Origin: Clostridia bacterium
Lineage (GTDB): Bacteria; Bacillota; Clostridia; Christensenellales; Aristaeellaceae
Length of the DNA: 25,252 nucleotides
Direction: 5' to 3'
Assembly: GCA_016297535.1 (NCBI GenBank)
Contig: JAEDGL010000018.1
Location: 1-25,252 of the forward strand
Below are positions 13,896-22,078 of the stretch, in pieces. Both the position numbers and the translations under genes were made by a program. Position 1 is the first letter of the stretch; each line of letters begins with the position of its first letter. The notes under the pieces are model-generated. The model worked only from the letters and a program-made list of their open reading frames with translations, ran no database searches and was not told the DNA's origin.

Positions 13896-14467
13896 GACAA
13901 AGCCTCCCGCATATGATTTTTCAGCCAGAATTTCAGCCCCGGCCGGCACAGGCTGCCCGCGCCCAGCGGATCCAGCCCGTTATCGCGCGCTATGGCCATG
14001 GCGCGCGGCAAATGATAATCGCTGGTTACAATCAAAGGCTTCTGACAGCCCTTTTCCTGCAGAAGAGCCCAGCCGTTGCGTATGTTCTGCTTGGTATCCC
14101 GGGCCAGGGGATCGCTGATCACATGCCCGGGTGGGATGCCCGATTCCTCCAGCACGCGCTTCATCACGTCGCCCTCCGGCTCGGGCTCCTTTTCGCCCTG
14201 CGCGCCGGAAACCACCATGTAGCAGGGATTTTTCCAGTAGCATTCCATGGCCTTGTCCAGCCGCCACTGCAGCTGCACGGAGGGCTGGCCCGAGGGCAAC
14301 ACCTGCGCGCCCAGCACAATAATGCCGTCATACTCCACCGCTTCCGGCACGTTTACCTCCCAGTAATACACCAGCGCAATCAGCCCTGCATAGCACATCA
14401 GCCCAAGGGCTGCCAGCAGGCACAGCACGCGCAGCGTTTTTTTCATCCATCCGGTTTTCTTTTTCAT
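13850..14467 (-). CDS. YdcF/SanA-like (DUF218) membrane-anchored protein
   Basis: A 205-residue protein of the DUF218 (YdcF/SanA) family, linked in other bacteria to envelope integrity and vancomycin tolerance, though the reaction is not settled. A basic N-terminus (MKKKTGWMKKTLR) leads into one transmembrane helix (about 14-34), placing the domain outside the membrane. Family motifs: IIVLGAQVLPSGQPS, LQWRLDKAME, VVSGAQGEKEPEPEGDVM, and the DTKQNIRN segment that fills the usual S-x-N/T-T-x-E-N position. IVTSDYHLPRA matches the TSxxHxxRA motif. The start overlaps the radC stop by four bases, so translation is coupled. Confidence 0.88.
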   Translation of the reverse strand: MKKKTGWMKKTLRVLCLLAALGLMCYAGLIALVYYWEVNVPEAVEYDGIIVLGAQVLPSGQPSVQLQWRLDKAMECYWKNPCYMVVSGAQGEKEPEPEGDVMKRVLEESGIPPGHVISDPLARDTKQNIRNGWALLQEKGCQKPLIVTSDYHLPRAMAIARDNGLDPLGAGSLCRPGLKFWLKNHMREALSWVKYWLIKYLHLPL

Positions 14468-15252
14468 TGGTTTCCTTTCTTTTTCCTGTTCAGCACGTCC
14501 AGCACCCGGTTGCGGATCAGCAGCTCCCCGCCCGGGTCGGCCACGCGGGTTACCAGGCCGGCCTCGCTGCTTTCATGCTGCAGCAGTCCGCATTCCACCA
14601 GGCTCAGCGTCTCCTCGCCCGCTACGATGATGTGATCGGCCAGCATGACATCCAGGCTGCTCAGCAGCCGGCTGAGGGCGTCGGTCATGTCCAGATCCGC
14701 CCGGGAGGGAATGAGGGAGCCGCCGGGATGGTTGTGGCACAGGAGCACCGCGTGCGCGTTGGCGCGCAGGGCGGCCTCCGCCACCAGGCGGGGATAGGCC
14801 TGCACCTCGTTAAGCGTTCCCCGGGCGATGAGCGCGTTTTGCAAAACCTCCATCTGCGCGTTCAGGCAAACCAGATACAAATGCTCCTGCCGCAGCCCCG
14901 ACAGCAGCCCAAGGCAATGCCTTTGCGCGGCGGAGCGGTTTTTCAGCTGCTTTCTTTCGGCGCTCCGGCTCTTTTTAAGCTCCCGGTCCATCTGGCCAAA
15001 CAGGCTGATCAGCGCGGCGGTGTTTTGGCCTATGCCCTCCACCTTCATCAAATCCTCTGCATCCGCCTCCAGCACCGCATGCAGCGAGCCAAAGGTATCC
15101 ATCAGCCGGTGCGCCAGAGGGTTGACGTTGGCACGCGGAATGGCATAAAACAGAATCAGCTCCAGAATTTCGTGCGGAGCAAAGCCGGCCAGTCCCTGCG
15201 CCAGAAAACGCTCGCGCATACGCTGACGGTGCCCGTCGTGCTCCCCGGCCAT
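14464..15252 (-). CDS. radC: RadC/YeeS-family JAMM-domain protein
   Basis: A 262-residue chromosomal RadC. The N-terminal part has a helix-hairpin-helix-like segment (VEGIGQNTAALI, about 71-82), and the C-terminal JAMM/MPN metal site is H173-x-H175 with D186 (CHNHPGGSLIPSRADLDMT). Historically linked to DNA repair, its true reaction is unresolved, and Bacillus RadC mutants show no clear repair defect. The start ATG at 15252 follows a strong GGAGGTGAGG. It heads the radC-ydcF-rsmG operon and is divergent from cdaA. Its length agrees with family members of about 220-260 residues. Confidence 0.92.
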   Translation of the reverse strand: MAGEHDGHRQRMRERFLAQGLAGFAPHEILELILFYAIPRANVNPLAHRLMDTFGSLHAVLEADAEDLMKVEGIGQNTAALISLFGQMDRELKKSRSAERKQLKNRSAAQRHCLGLLSGLRQEHLYLVCLNAQMEVLQNALIARGTLNEVQAYPRLVAEAALRANAHAVLLCHNHPGGSLIPSRADLDMTDALSRLLSSLDVMLADHIIVAGEETLSLVECGLLQHESSEAGLVTRVADPGGELLIRNRVLDVLNRKKKGNQ

Positions 15253-15288
15253 GCGCTCCTCACCTCCGTATGGATTTTCGCCTGCACC

Positions 15289-15317
15289 AGTATACCATAC
15301 TTGGCTTTTGGCCGCAA
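15289..15317 (-). promoter_or_regulatory. Probable promoter of radC operon
   Basis: Minus strand: TATACT (15294-15289) preceded, after 17 bases, by TTGCGG (15317-15312), a weak -35. It lies 37 bases before the radC ATG. Confidence 0.55.
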
Positions 15318-15434
15318 ACCTGTCCGCGTGCGGATTGTAACAACTTTTTCACGCAAGGCCCCTTTTGCGCCCAAAACCCTTTGGACGCAGGCATTTTAGC
15401 GCTGGAAAAGGGCAAAAATTCTGTTTGCGGGGGC

Positions 15435-15463
15435 TTTTCTCAAAAGGCTTCCTGTTGTATAAT
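15435..15463 (+). promoter_or_regulatory. Probable promoter of the cdaA operon
   Basis: Perfect TATAAT at 15458-15463, 53 bases before the cdaA start. The -35 position (about 15435-15440, TTTTCT) is poor, so the promoter may be weak or need an activator. Confidence 0.55.
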
Positions 15464-15516
15464 CATTGTGGTGAATTCGCCGTATGCAAGATTGAAACAG
15501 ATGGGAGGGGGATGCA

Positions 15517-16371
15517 ATGCAAACGCTCTGGGCAGAGATCCGCAATCTGCTGTGGAACGTGTTCAACCGCCCCACCATTGCCGATATACTGGATATTCTG
15601 ATCGTGGCTTTTTTGCTTTACGAATTGTTGATGCTTACCCGCGAAACGCGCGCAAGCGCCGTTCTCAAGGGCCTGGTGATGCTGGTGCTGGCCTCGTGGT
15701 TCAGCGACCTGCTGGGGCTGACGGCGCTGAACTGGGTGCTGCTGAATGTGGTAAACAACGGCGCGGTGGTGCTGGTGATTTTGTTTCAGCCGGAGCTGCG
15801 CAAGGCACTGGAGCAAATTGGTAGCGGCGCCATCCGCAAAAGCGGGCGCCGCAGCGAAACGGCCAGATACAACGTGGTGGACGAGCTGATTACCTGCCTG
15901 CTCAAGCTCAGCCGCCGCCGCGTGGGCGCGCTGATTGTGCTGGAGCAGCGCATCGGGCTCAAGGACGTTGTGGAAACCGGCACCGCGCTCAACTCCGATA
16001 TTTCCGCCGCGCTGCTTGAAAACATCTTCGAGCCCAACACCCCCCTGCACGACGGCGCGGTGGTGATTCGCGACAATCACATCATGGCCGCGGCGTGCAT
16101 TCTTTCGCTCAGCGAGGGCAAGGGCATCAGCCGGGAGCTGGGCACCCGTCACCGCGCGGCGCTTGGCATTACCGAAACCACGGACGCCATTTCCCTGATC
16201 GTGAGCGAGGAAACCGGCATCATCTCCATGGCGTGCGGCGGCAGGCTGACGCGCCATCTGGACCGCGCCGCACTGGAGGAAATCCTCAATCCCCTTTACA
16301 CGCAAAAGGAAACCAGCCTGTGGGCCTCCCTGATGGAAAAGACTAAACGCCGGAAAGGAGGCGCGGCATGA
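15517..16371 (+). CDS. cdaA: Diadenylate cyclase CdaA
   Basis: A 284-residue membrane enzyme joining two ATP into c-di-AMP, the second messenger for potassium and osmotic balance and cell-wall homeostasis. Three N-terminal transmembrane helices (about 20-41, 46-67, 70-90) precede the DAC domain. Catalytic motifs are D179-G180-A181 (PLHDGAVVI) and R211-H212-R213 (GTRHRAALG). The start is the ATG at 15517, after GGGAGGGGG at 15503-15511; a second ATG at 15512 lies too close to that site. The stop overlaps the cdaR start by four bases (ATGA). The length matches typical CdaA (about 270-285 residues), and the motif set is intact, so it should be active. Confidence 0.97.
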   Translation: MQTLWAEIRNLLWNVFNRPTIADILDILIVAFLLYELLMLTRETRASAVLKGLVMLVLASWFSDLLGLTALNWVLLNVVNNGAVVLVILFQPELRKALEQIGSGAIRKSGRRSETARYNVVDELITCLLKLSRRRVGALIVLEQRIGLKDVVETGTALNSDISAALLENIFEPNTPLHDGAVVIRDNHIMAAACILSLSEGKGISRELGTRHRAALGITETTDAISLIVSEETGIISMACGGRLTRHLDRAALEEILNPLYTQKETSLWASLMEKTKRRKGGAA

Positions 16372-17702
16372 CCCCCGAAACCAATCGTGAACAACAGCAC
16401 AACGCCCCCAAAGCCGGCTGGCTCAGCCGCCTGCTCCGGGCCGTGGTGCACAACTGGCCCTGGAAGCTGCTGGCGCTGTTTCTGGCCGTGTGCCTCTGGG
16501 CGGGGCTGATTACGCAGGATCCCACCCTGACCCGCGAGCGCGTGATCACGGATGCGCCGGTAAGCGTTATCGGCACGGATACCCTGCGCCGGAACGGCAT
16601 GATCGTGGTGAGCGGCCTGGAGGAGGAAAACCTTGCCGCCCGATTGCGCGTGGATGTGCCGCAGCGCGAGTACAACACCGTTACCGCTGCCAATTACAAC
16701 CCCCGCGTGGAGCTTACGCGCATCACCCAGCCGGGCGAGCAGCAGCTGAAGCTCTACGCCACCTCCACCACCGTTTATGGCACCGTGCAGGATATTTCTC
16801 CGGCCACGATCAGCGTTGTGGTGGATGAATACGTAACCAACTACCGCATTCCCGTATCGGTAAACGTTGTCGGCGAGTACCCGGAGGGCTTTTACGGCGG
16901 AGCCTTTACGCGCGATCCCTCCGTGGCGGCGGTCAGCGGCCCCAAAACGCTGGTGGATCAGGTGGCGCGCATCTATGTGGATTACGACGCTTCCGCGCTC
17001 ATCCCCGAGGCGGGGAAGGTATCCACCGCGCTGCCCATGCGCTTTGTGGACCGTCAGGGCAACGAGATCGTCAGCCCCCTGCTGGAGGTTACCTCCTCCG
17101 GCGTTGTGCTGCGCTCCATCATTGTGGAGCAGGATCTTTACCCCATCCGCGTGCTGCCCGTATCCGAGCTGGACATCATCACGGGCCAGCCCGCCAGAGG
17201 CTATCAGGTAACCGGCGTAACCGTTTCGCCCACCGTTGTTCGCGTTGCGGGCGATGAAACCCTGCTGAGCGATATCCAGAGCCTGTTTGTGGAAAGCGCC
17301 GTCAGCGTGGAGGGCGCTACCGAAACCCTGACCGCCTCGCTGCGCATCAAAAAACCCGCCGAGCTTGCCTACCTCAACAGCAGCACCGTTACCGTAACCG
17401 TAACCGTGGAGCCTGTGATGATCAGCAGCAGCCTTTCCTCCGTCAGGATCAGGGCGCGCGGCGCGGGCAGCGGACAAAAGGTAAGCCTGGATACCAGCTC
17501 CCTTTCCGCCGTGGTTAGCGGGCCCCAGCTGCAGGTGGAAAACCTGCGCACCGCGGATGTGACCGCCTACGTGGACGTCAGCGGCCTGGAGCCCGGGGAA
17601 TACATCCTGCCCGTGCAGTTCCATGTAGAGGATCAGGATATGAGCTCCCTCTCCTTTGCAGCCACCCCCTCCACCATTGCCGTAACGGTTCATGAGCACT
17701 GA
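16368..17702 (+). CDS. cdaR: CdaR (YbbR-domain) regulator of CdaA
   Basis: A 444-residue membrane-anchored regulator of CdaA. One transmembrane helix (about 31-49) follows a short cytoplasmic N-terminus, and the rest is outside the membrane. Four YbbR-type repeats can be seen at about 56-150, 155-245, 250-345 and 350-442; repeated marks include VSGPKTLVDQV, VAGDETLLSDI and VSGPQLQVENL. Four repeats is also the number in Bacillus CdaR. It overlaps cdaA by four bases and must be co-expressed with it. In most Firmicutes glmM follows; here an unrelated gene does. Confidence 0.93.
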   Translation: MTPETNREQQHNAPKAGWLSRLLRAVVHNWPWKLLALFLAVCLWAGLITQDPTLTRERVITDAPVSVIGTDTLRRNGMIVVSGLEEENLAARLRVDVPQREYNTVTAANYNPRVELTRITQPGEQQLKLYATSTTVYGTVQDISPATISVVVDEYVTNYRIPVSVNVVGEYPEGFYGGAFTRDPSVAAVSGPKTLVDQVARIYVDYDASALIPEAGKVSTALPMRFVDRQGNEIVSPLLEVTSSGVVLRSIIVEQDLYPIRVLPVSELDIITGQPARGYQVTGVTVSPTVVRVAGDETLLSDIQSLFVESAVSVEGATETLTASLRIKKPAELAYLNSSTVTVTVTVEPVMISSSLSSVRIRARGAGSGQKVSLDTSSLSAVVSGPQLQVENLRTADVTAYVDVSGLEPGEYILPVQFHVEDQDMSSLSFAATPSTIAVTVHEH

Positions 17703-17722
17703 TTGCTGAAAGGAGCCGGTGA

Positions 17723-18610
17723 ATGAGCGGCTTTATCAATAACCTTTTATCCGTAACGCTCAGCTGGATCCGGGCGCTGATCAGCAATGTCTGGTTTATG
17801 ATCAACAGCGAGGACGGCGGCGCGTTCTACCGTTTTTTCCGCGCCAACTGGCTGCAAATGGTTATCATCCTGTGCGCGGTGTGCATGGCGGTGGATCTGC
17901 TGGTGTACTTTTTCCGCTGGCGGCCGGATTATGTGTGGGCCGCCAGATGGCGCCGCCTGCGCCGCCGCGATCAAGAGCCTGCGGCGCCAATGCAGCCGCA
18001 GGAGCCGTTTTACGCTTATCAGCCGCAGGACATTCCTTCGCCCGCTCCCGGCGGCCAGAACTGGCAGGCCGCGCAGCCGCTGGACGAGCCGGTGGTGTTT
18101 GACGATGCCGCCCCCTGGGACGGCGCAGAGCCCTCCGACCTTTCCTGGCAAAGCGATGAGCAGCCGTCCTTTGGTGCGCCCCGGCCCGAACCGCTGGCGT
18201 ATTTCCGCGATGTACAGGCGGGCTTTGCCCCCGCCATTCCTCCCGAGGAGCTGTATGCGCCGCCGGATCGCTCCCGCCGCGCCGGGCGCGAACCGGATTT
18301 GGAGCCTGCGGCGGTGCATCCCGGCCTGGACGAGGAAACCTTCCGCCAGTCCGTGGGGCTAACGCAGGATGCGGCCCCCCAGGCCGCGCCCGTTATGCGC
18401 GCGCCGGTGTTTCGTCCCTTTACCGTAAGCTGCGAGCCCGGGCCCGAAAAGCCGCAGGGCGCCCTTCAGCGCTTTGCGCACAGGGCGCGCGATCTGATGG
18501 CCCTGGATGACGAGCGCAAAACCATCCGCGATCTGCAATCCAATGTGGATGTATCCCAGGCGTTTCACGAGCCGGTGTATCCGCAATCCTTCAAGCACAA
18601 CGAGGAATGA
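17723..18610 (+). CDS. Unrecognised single-pass membrane protein in the cdaAR operon
   Basis: A 295-residue protein I do not recognise. An N-terminal amphipathic helix (about 4-27) is followed by one strong transmembrane helix (43-64), then an Arg/Trp-rich juxtamembrane patch (RWRPDYVWAARWRRLRRR), which places the rest in the cytoplasm by the positive-inside rule. Residues about 85-260 are rich in Pro, Ala, Glu and Gln and probably disordered; the last 40 residues regain helical character. AAAGGAG at 17709-17715 gives a good start at 17723. It sits 20 bases after cdaR, and its stop overlaps the alternative ATG of the next gene. The position suggests a link to c-di-AMP or the envelope, but this is inference. 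Confidence 0.75.
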   Translation: MSGFINNLLSVTLSWIRALISNVWFMINSEDGGAFYRFFRANWLQMVIILCAVCMAVDLLVYFFRWRPDYVWAARWRRLRRRDQEPAAPMQPQEPFYAYQPQDIPSPAPGGQNWQAAQPLDEPVVFDDAAPWDGAEPSDLSWQSDEQPSFGAPRPEPLAYFRDVQAGFAPAIPPEELYAPPDRSRRAGREPDLEPAAVHPGLDEETFRQSVGLTQDAAPQAAPVMRAPVFRPFTVSCEPGPEKPQGALQRFAHRARDLMALDDERKTIRDLQSNVDVSQAFHEPVYPQSFKHNEE

Positions 18611-18615
18611 GCAGC

Positions 18616-19950
18616 ATGAATCATCCCCTGCCGCAGGCCTTTGCCAGCCGCATGCGCGCCCAGCTTGGCGCGGAGGCGGATGCCTATTTTACCGCGCTGG
18701 AACAGCCGTACCAGCGCGGTATTCGTATGAATCCGCGCAAAAAAGTGGATCCCGCCCTGGTGGAGGGCAGGCTGGACAGCGTGCCGTGGAACACGCCGCA
18801 CGGCTTTTATCTGGCCATGGACAGCGCCGCTGGGCTGGATCCGCTGCACGAGGCGGGCGCGTACTACATTCAGGAGCCCAGCGCCATGGCGCCGGTGGCG
18901 CTGCTTGCGCCCCGTCCTGGCGAGCATGTGCTGGATCTGTGCGCCGCGCCGGGCGGCAAAACCACCCAGATTGCCGATGCGCTGGGCGGCGAGGGCCTGA
19001 TTGTGTGCAACGAGCCCGTGCCCGCCCGCGCCAAAATCCTCAGCCGCAATGTGGAGCGCATGGGCGTGGCCAACGCGCTGGTGGTAAGCGCCGAGCCGGA
19101 AAGGCTTGCGCCCCTGTGGCCGCAGGCCTTTGACGCCATTTTGGTGGATGCGCCCTGCAGCGGCGAGGGCATGTTTCGCCGCCACCCGGAAACCCGGGAG
19201 GAATGGAACGAAGCCTCTCCAGCAGGCTGTGCCGTGCGCCAGAAGCGGATTCTTGCCTGCGCGGCGCAAATGCTGCGGCCCGGCGGGCGGCTGGCCTACA
19301 GCACCTGCACCCTCAACCGGGAGGAAAACGAAGAGGTGATCGCCTGGCTTTTGAGCGAACACCCCGAGCTGCAATCCGTGCCCTTTTCCTTGCCCATTGG
19401 CAACGGACAAACGCTTGACGCGCCTCAGGGCATGGCGCATCTCTACCCCCACCGGCTGCGCGGTGAGGGCCATTTTGTGGCACTGCTGCACAGGCAGGGG
19501 GACGCTCCCGCTTCGCCGTTCCTTGCCGCCGCCAAATGCCTTGGCGCGCCGCAAAAGCCGCTGCTTGCCGCCTACGAGGCCTTTGCCCGGCCCTTTCCCG
19601 GCCTGCCCCGGGCCAATGCGCAGCTGGGGGATACGCTGCTGTCCTCTCCCGGGCTGCCGCCGCTTCAGGGCGTGCGGGTGCTGCGCGCGGGCATCCAGCT
19701 GGGAACGCTGAAGGGAAAGGTTTTTGCGCCCGATCACGCCCTGGCCATGGCGCTGCCCGCAGACCCGCCCATCCCCACGCTGCCCGTTACGCGCGAGGCT
19801 GCGCTGCGCTACCAAAGCGGCGAAACGCTCCCCTGCCCGGAAGCGCTCAGCGGCTATGTGCTGCCCACCCTTGCTGGGCTGCCGCTGGGCTTTGGCAAGG
19901 CCAGCAACGGCCAGCTCAAAAACCACTATCCCAAGGGGCTGCGCCGCTGA
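18616..19950 (+). CDS. RsmF-like rRNA cytosine-C5 methyltransferase (NOL1/NOP2/Sun family)
   Basis: A 444-residue SAM-dependent RNA m5C methyltransferase of the RsmF/YebU type. The SAM-binding motif is LDLCAAPGGKTTQIA. The two catalytic cysteines are C181 in VDAPCSGEGMF (the nucleophile-release cysteine of motif IV) and C231 in YSTCTLN (motif VI). The C-terminus NGQLKNHYPKGLRR belongs to the RsmF-type RNA-binding extension. The ATG at 18616 has GAGGA nine bases upstream; the ATG at 18607 overlaps the previous stop and has the same GAGGA directly against it, so 18616 is preferred, differing by three residues. Which cytosine is modified cannot be told from sequence. Confidence 0.9.
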   Translation: MNHPLPQAFASRMRAQLGAEADAYFTALEQPYQRGIRMNPRKKVDPALVEGRLDSVPWNTPHGFYLAMDSAAGLDPLHEAGAYYIQEPSAMAPVALLAPRPGEHVLDLCAAPGGKTTQIADALGGEGLIVCNEPVPARAKILSRNVERMGVANALVVSAEPERLAPLWPQAFDAILVDAPCSGEGMFRRHPETREEWNEASPAGCAVRQKRILACAAQMLRPGGRLAYSTCTLNREENEEVIAWLLSEHPELQSVPFSLPIGNGQTLDAPQGMAHLYPHRLRGEGHFVALLHRQGDAPASPFLAAAKCLGAPQKPLLAAYEAFARPFPGLPRANAQLGDTLLSSPGLPPLQGVRVLRAGIQLGTLKGKVFAPDHALAMALPADPPIPTLPVTREAALRYQSGETLPCPEALSGYVLPTLAGLPLGFGKASNGQLKNHYPKGLRR

Positions 19951-19973
19951 ACAAAGGAAAAAGGAGGGTCCGA

Positions 19974-20612
19974 ATGATCCGCCAGGTTTTATGGGACTGG
20001 AACGGTACGCTTTTGGATGATCTGCAATACGCCATCAACGTGCGCAACCGCGTGTTTCCCACCTTTGGCCTGCCCGGTCTGGAAAGCGTGGCGGACTACC
20101 ACGCGCAATTCACCTTTCCCGTGCGCACGTATTATGAGCGCGCGGGCGTAACGGATGAAACCTTTGAGGCGGTCGCGCATGCATGGATGGACGAGTATGT
20201 GCGCGGCTTTGACACGGTGCGCCTGCATGGCGACGCCCGGAGCGCGCTGGACCGTCTGGCACACGGGAAAATCTGTCAGGCGGTGCTTTCCGCCTCCAAA
20301 CAGGATATGCTGGCGGAGCAGATTGCCCGCTTCGGCATTGCGCCCTATTTTGCCGTTCTGCTCGGGCTGGGCGATATCTATGCGGGCAGCAAGCAGGAAA
20401 TTGCGCGCCGGTACCTGCAGGGCTGCGGCATTTCGCCGCAGGAAACCTGCCTGATTGGCGATACCCTGCACGACGCGGAGGTGGCCCAGGCTGTTGGCGC
20501 AGGCTGCGTGCTGGTGGCGCGCGGCCATCAAAGCCGCCAGACCCTGCTGGAAGCCGGCGTGCCGGTGATGCAGTCGCTGGAGCAGGCTGTGGACTGGATT
20601 ATGAATGCCTGA
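19974..20612 (+). CDS. HAD-superfamily hydrolase (phosphoglycolate phosphatase-like)
   Basis: A 212-residue phosphatase of the HAD superfamily with a helical cap, similar to Gph/PGP-type enzymes. Motif I is WDWNGTLLDD with the nucleophile D8; the +2 position, usually Asp, is N10. Motif II is in LSASKQD, motif III is the lysine in GSKQEIARR, and motif IV is IGDTLHDAEVA. AAAGGAGGG at 19960-19968 sets the start at 19974. The gene is the last of the cdaA operon, 23 bases after the RsmF-like gene, and is closed by a terminator. Substrate is unknown; repair of 2-phosphoglycolate or another small phosphate ester would be typical. Confidence 0.87.
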   Translation: MIRQVLWDWNGTLLDDLQYAINVRNRVFPTFGLPGLESVADYHAQFTFPVRTYYERAGVTDETFEAVAHAWMDEYVRGFDTVRLHGDARSALDRLAHGKICQAVLSASKQDMLAEQIARFGIAPYFAVLLGLGDIYAGSKQEIARRYLQGCGISPQETCLIGDTLHDAEVAQAVGAGCVLVARGHQSRQTLLEAGVPVMQSLEQAVDWIMNA

Positions 20613-20658
20613 AAACAGCAGGGAGGGAACCCTCAAATGGGTTCCCTCCCTGCTGTTT
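20613..20658. terminator. 20-bp perfect bidirectional terminator between convergent operons
   Basis: Arms 20613-20632 and 20639-20658 are exact reverse complements (AAACAGCAGGGAGGGAACCC on the plus strand) around a 6-base loop. It starts right after the HAD stop and overlaps the MATE stop (TAA at 20659-20657). The T runs are short on both sides, but the stem is exceptionally stable. Confidence 0.85.
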
Positions 20659-22054
20659 ATTCGTTTTGCTCTCTGGTGATGTTGCGTATCCATTTCATCT
20701 TGCGGTAATGCACGGCGAAGATGGGCATTTTGACAAACTCGTCCAGGCACAGGATAAAGTACACCCACATCTCCGGCAGCTTGAGCACAAAGGCGCACAG
20801 CAGGCCCATGGGCACGGCATAGCCCCACATGGCCACGGTATCGCACAGAAGGCCGAAGTTCACATCTCCGCCGGAACGGAAGATGCCGCACACCATCATG
20901 GTGTTCACCGACATGCCAATGATGTAGTAGGCGTTGATGAAAAGCATCAGGCTCAGCTCCTGCCTGACCGTATCGGTCACGGTTACGTACAGGTGCATAA
21001 AATTCAGCACCACGGGACGGCACAGCAGAATCACCGCGCCGCCGGCCACCGCCGACCAGAACGCAATGCGCAGGAAACGCGCGGCATAAACGCGGGCCTC
21101 CTCCAGCCGGTTTTCGCCCATGGTGTTGCCAAGGATGATGGCTGCGCTGGCGGACGAGCCAAAGCAGAACGCCGTGCACAGATTGCGCACCACCGTGGCC
21201 ACGGAATTGGCGGCTACGATATCGCTGCTCAGGTGCCCCAAAATGATGGAATAGACGCTGAAAGCCAGCCCCCACACAATGTCGTTGGCGGCGGCGGGCA
21301 CGGAGTAGCGGATGAAATCGCGCATCAGCGCCCCGCCGCGGGCGATCAGATCGCGCACGCGCAGGCGGATGATCCGGCAGCGGGCATTATCCAGCAGGCA
21401 CACCGTTACCTCGATCAGGCGGGTGATGCTGGTGGCCAGCGCCACGCCCGTAATGCCCAGCGCGGGGAAGGGCCCCAGCCCGAAAATGAAGCAGGCGTTA
21501 AGCGCCACATTCAGCACCACGGCCGAGGAGTGGATGGCCGCGCTTTGCCGCACGCGGCCCACGCTGCGCATAACGGCCAGATAGATGGAGGCAAACGTGC
21601 CCAGCACATAGGAGGCGCTGACGGCGCGCAGGTACAAAACGCCCTGCTCCACCAACGCGGGATCGGCCGTAAAAATGCGCATCAGACTTTCGGGCGCAAG
21701 CAGCGCGGCCAACCCAAACAACAGGCTTACCGCCAGGCCAACGCGTAGCGAAATGCCCAGCACCCTTTCCACCGTGCGCCTGTCGCCCTTGCCAAAGTAC
21801 TGCGCGGCCAGCACCGACGCGCCGGAGGAAATGCCGTACACCAGATTAAACAGCACAAAGGCCACCTGCCCCGCCAGCGAGGAGGCGGCCAGCGCGCTTT
21901 GGCTTACAAAGGAAAGCATGACCACATCGGCGGAGTTGACGGCCGCGTCCAGCAGGTTCTGCACGGCGATGGGCAGGGTAACGCGCAGAGCGCGCAGGTA
22001 GAAGCTGCGTTTTTCCCTGCGCGAGCCCAGCACGCCGGTTTGACACTCAGACAT
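20657..22054 (-). CDS. MATE-family efflux transporter
   Basis: A 465-residue sodium- or proton-driven multidrug/toxin extrusion protein with about twelve hydrophobic helices. Family features include PIAVQNLLDAAVNSADVVML near the start, ASVLAAQYFGKGD, and the matching second-half segments (AVPAAANDIVWG, ASAAIILGNTMGE). The start is the ATG at 22054; GGGAGGA lies about 12 bases upstream, slightly long spacing. A TTG at 22066 directly abuts that site and is less likely. The gene follows the fucosidase by 24 bases on the same strand and is probably co-transcribed with it. The substrate is unknown. Confidence 0.92.
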   Translation of the reverse strand: MSECQTGVLGSRREKRSFYLRALRVTLPIAVQNLLDAAVNSADVVMLSFVSQSALAASSLAGQVAFVLFNLVYGISSGASVLAAQYFGKGDRRTVERVLGISLRVGLAVSLLFGLAALLAPESLMRIFTADPALVEQGVLYLRAVSASYVLGTFASIYLAVMRSVGRVRQSAAIHSSAVVLNVALNACFIFGLGPFPALGITGVALATSITRLIEVTVCLLDNARCRIIRLRVRDLIARGGALMRDFIRYSVPAAANDIVWGLAFSVYSIILGHLSSDIVAANSVATVVRNLCTAFCFGSSASAAIILGNTMGENRLEEARVYAARFLRIAFWSAVAGGAVILLCRPVVLNFMHLYVTVTDTVRQELSLMLFINAYYIIGMSVNTMMVCGIFRSGGDVNFGLLCDTVAMWGYAVPMGLLCAFVLKLPEMWVYFILCLDEFVKMPIFAVHYRKMKWIRNITREQNE

Positions 22055-22078
22055 GACGGATTCCAATCCTCCCGGAGG

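Larger units (their letters stand above)
15253..15516. other. Divergent intergenic region radC/cdaA
   Basis: 264 bases. They hold a minus-strand promoter for radC at one end and a plus-strand promoter for cdaA at the other. Between about 15320 and 15430 I see nothing I can name. Confidence 0.6.

Noticed and set aside
16296..17699. 467-codon antisense frame opposite cdaR
   Set aside because: Shadow of cdaR with Gly/His-rich composition and no start signals.
22063..22073. CCTCC facing GGAGG just before the MATE gene as a Shine-Dalgarno-masking hairpin
   Set aside because: The repeat has only one base between arms; with a real loop only about three pairs remain, too weak to matter.
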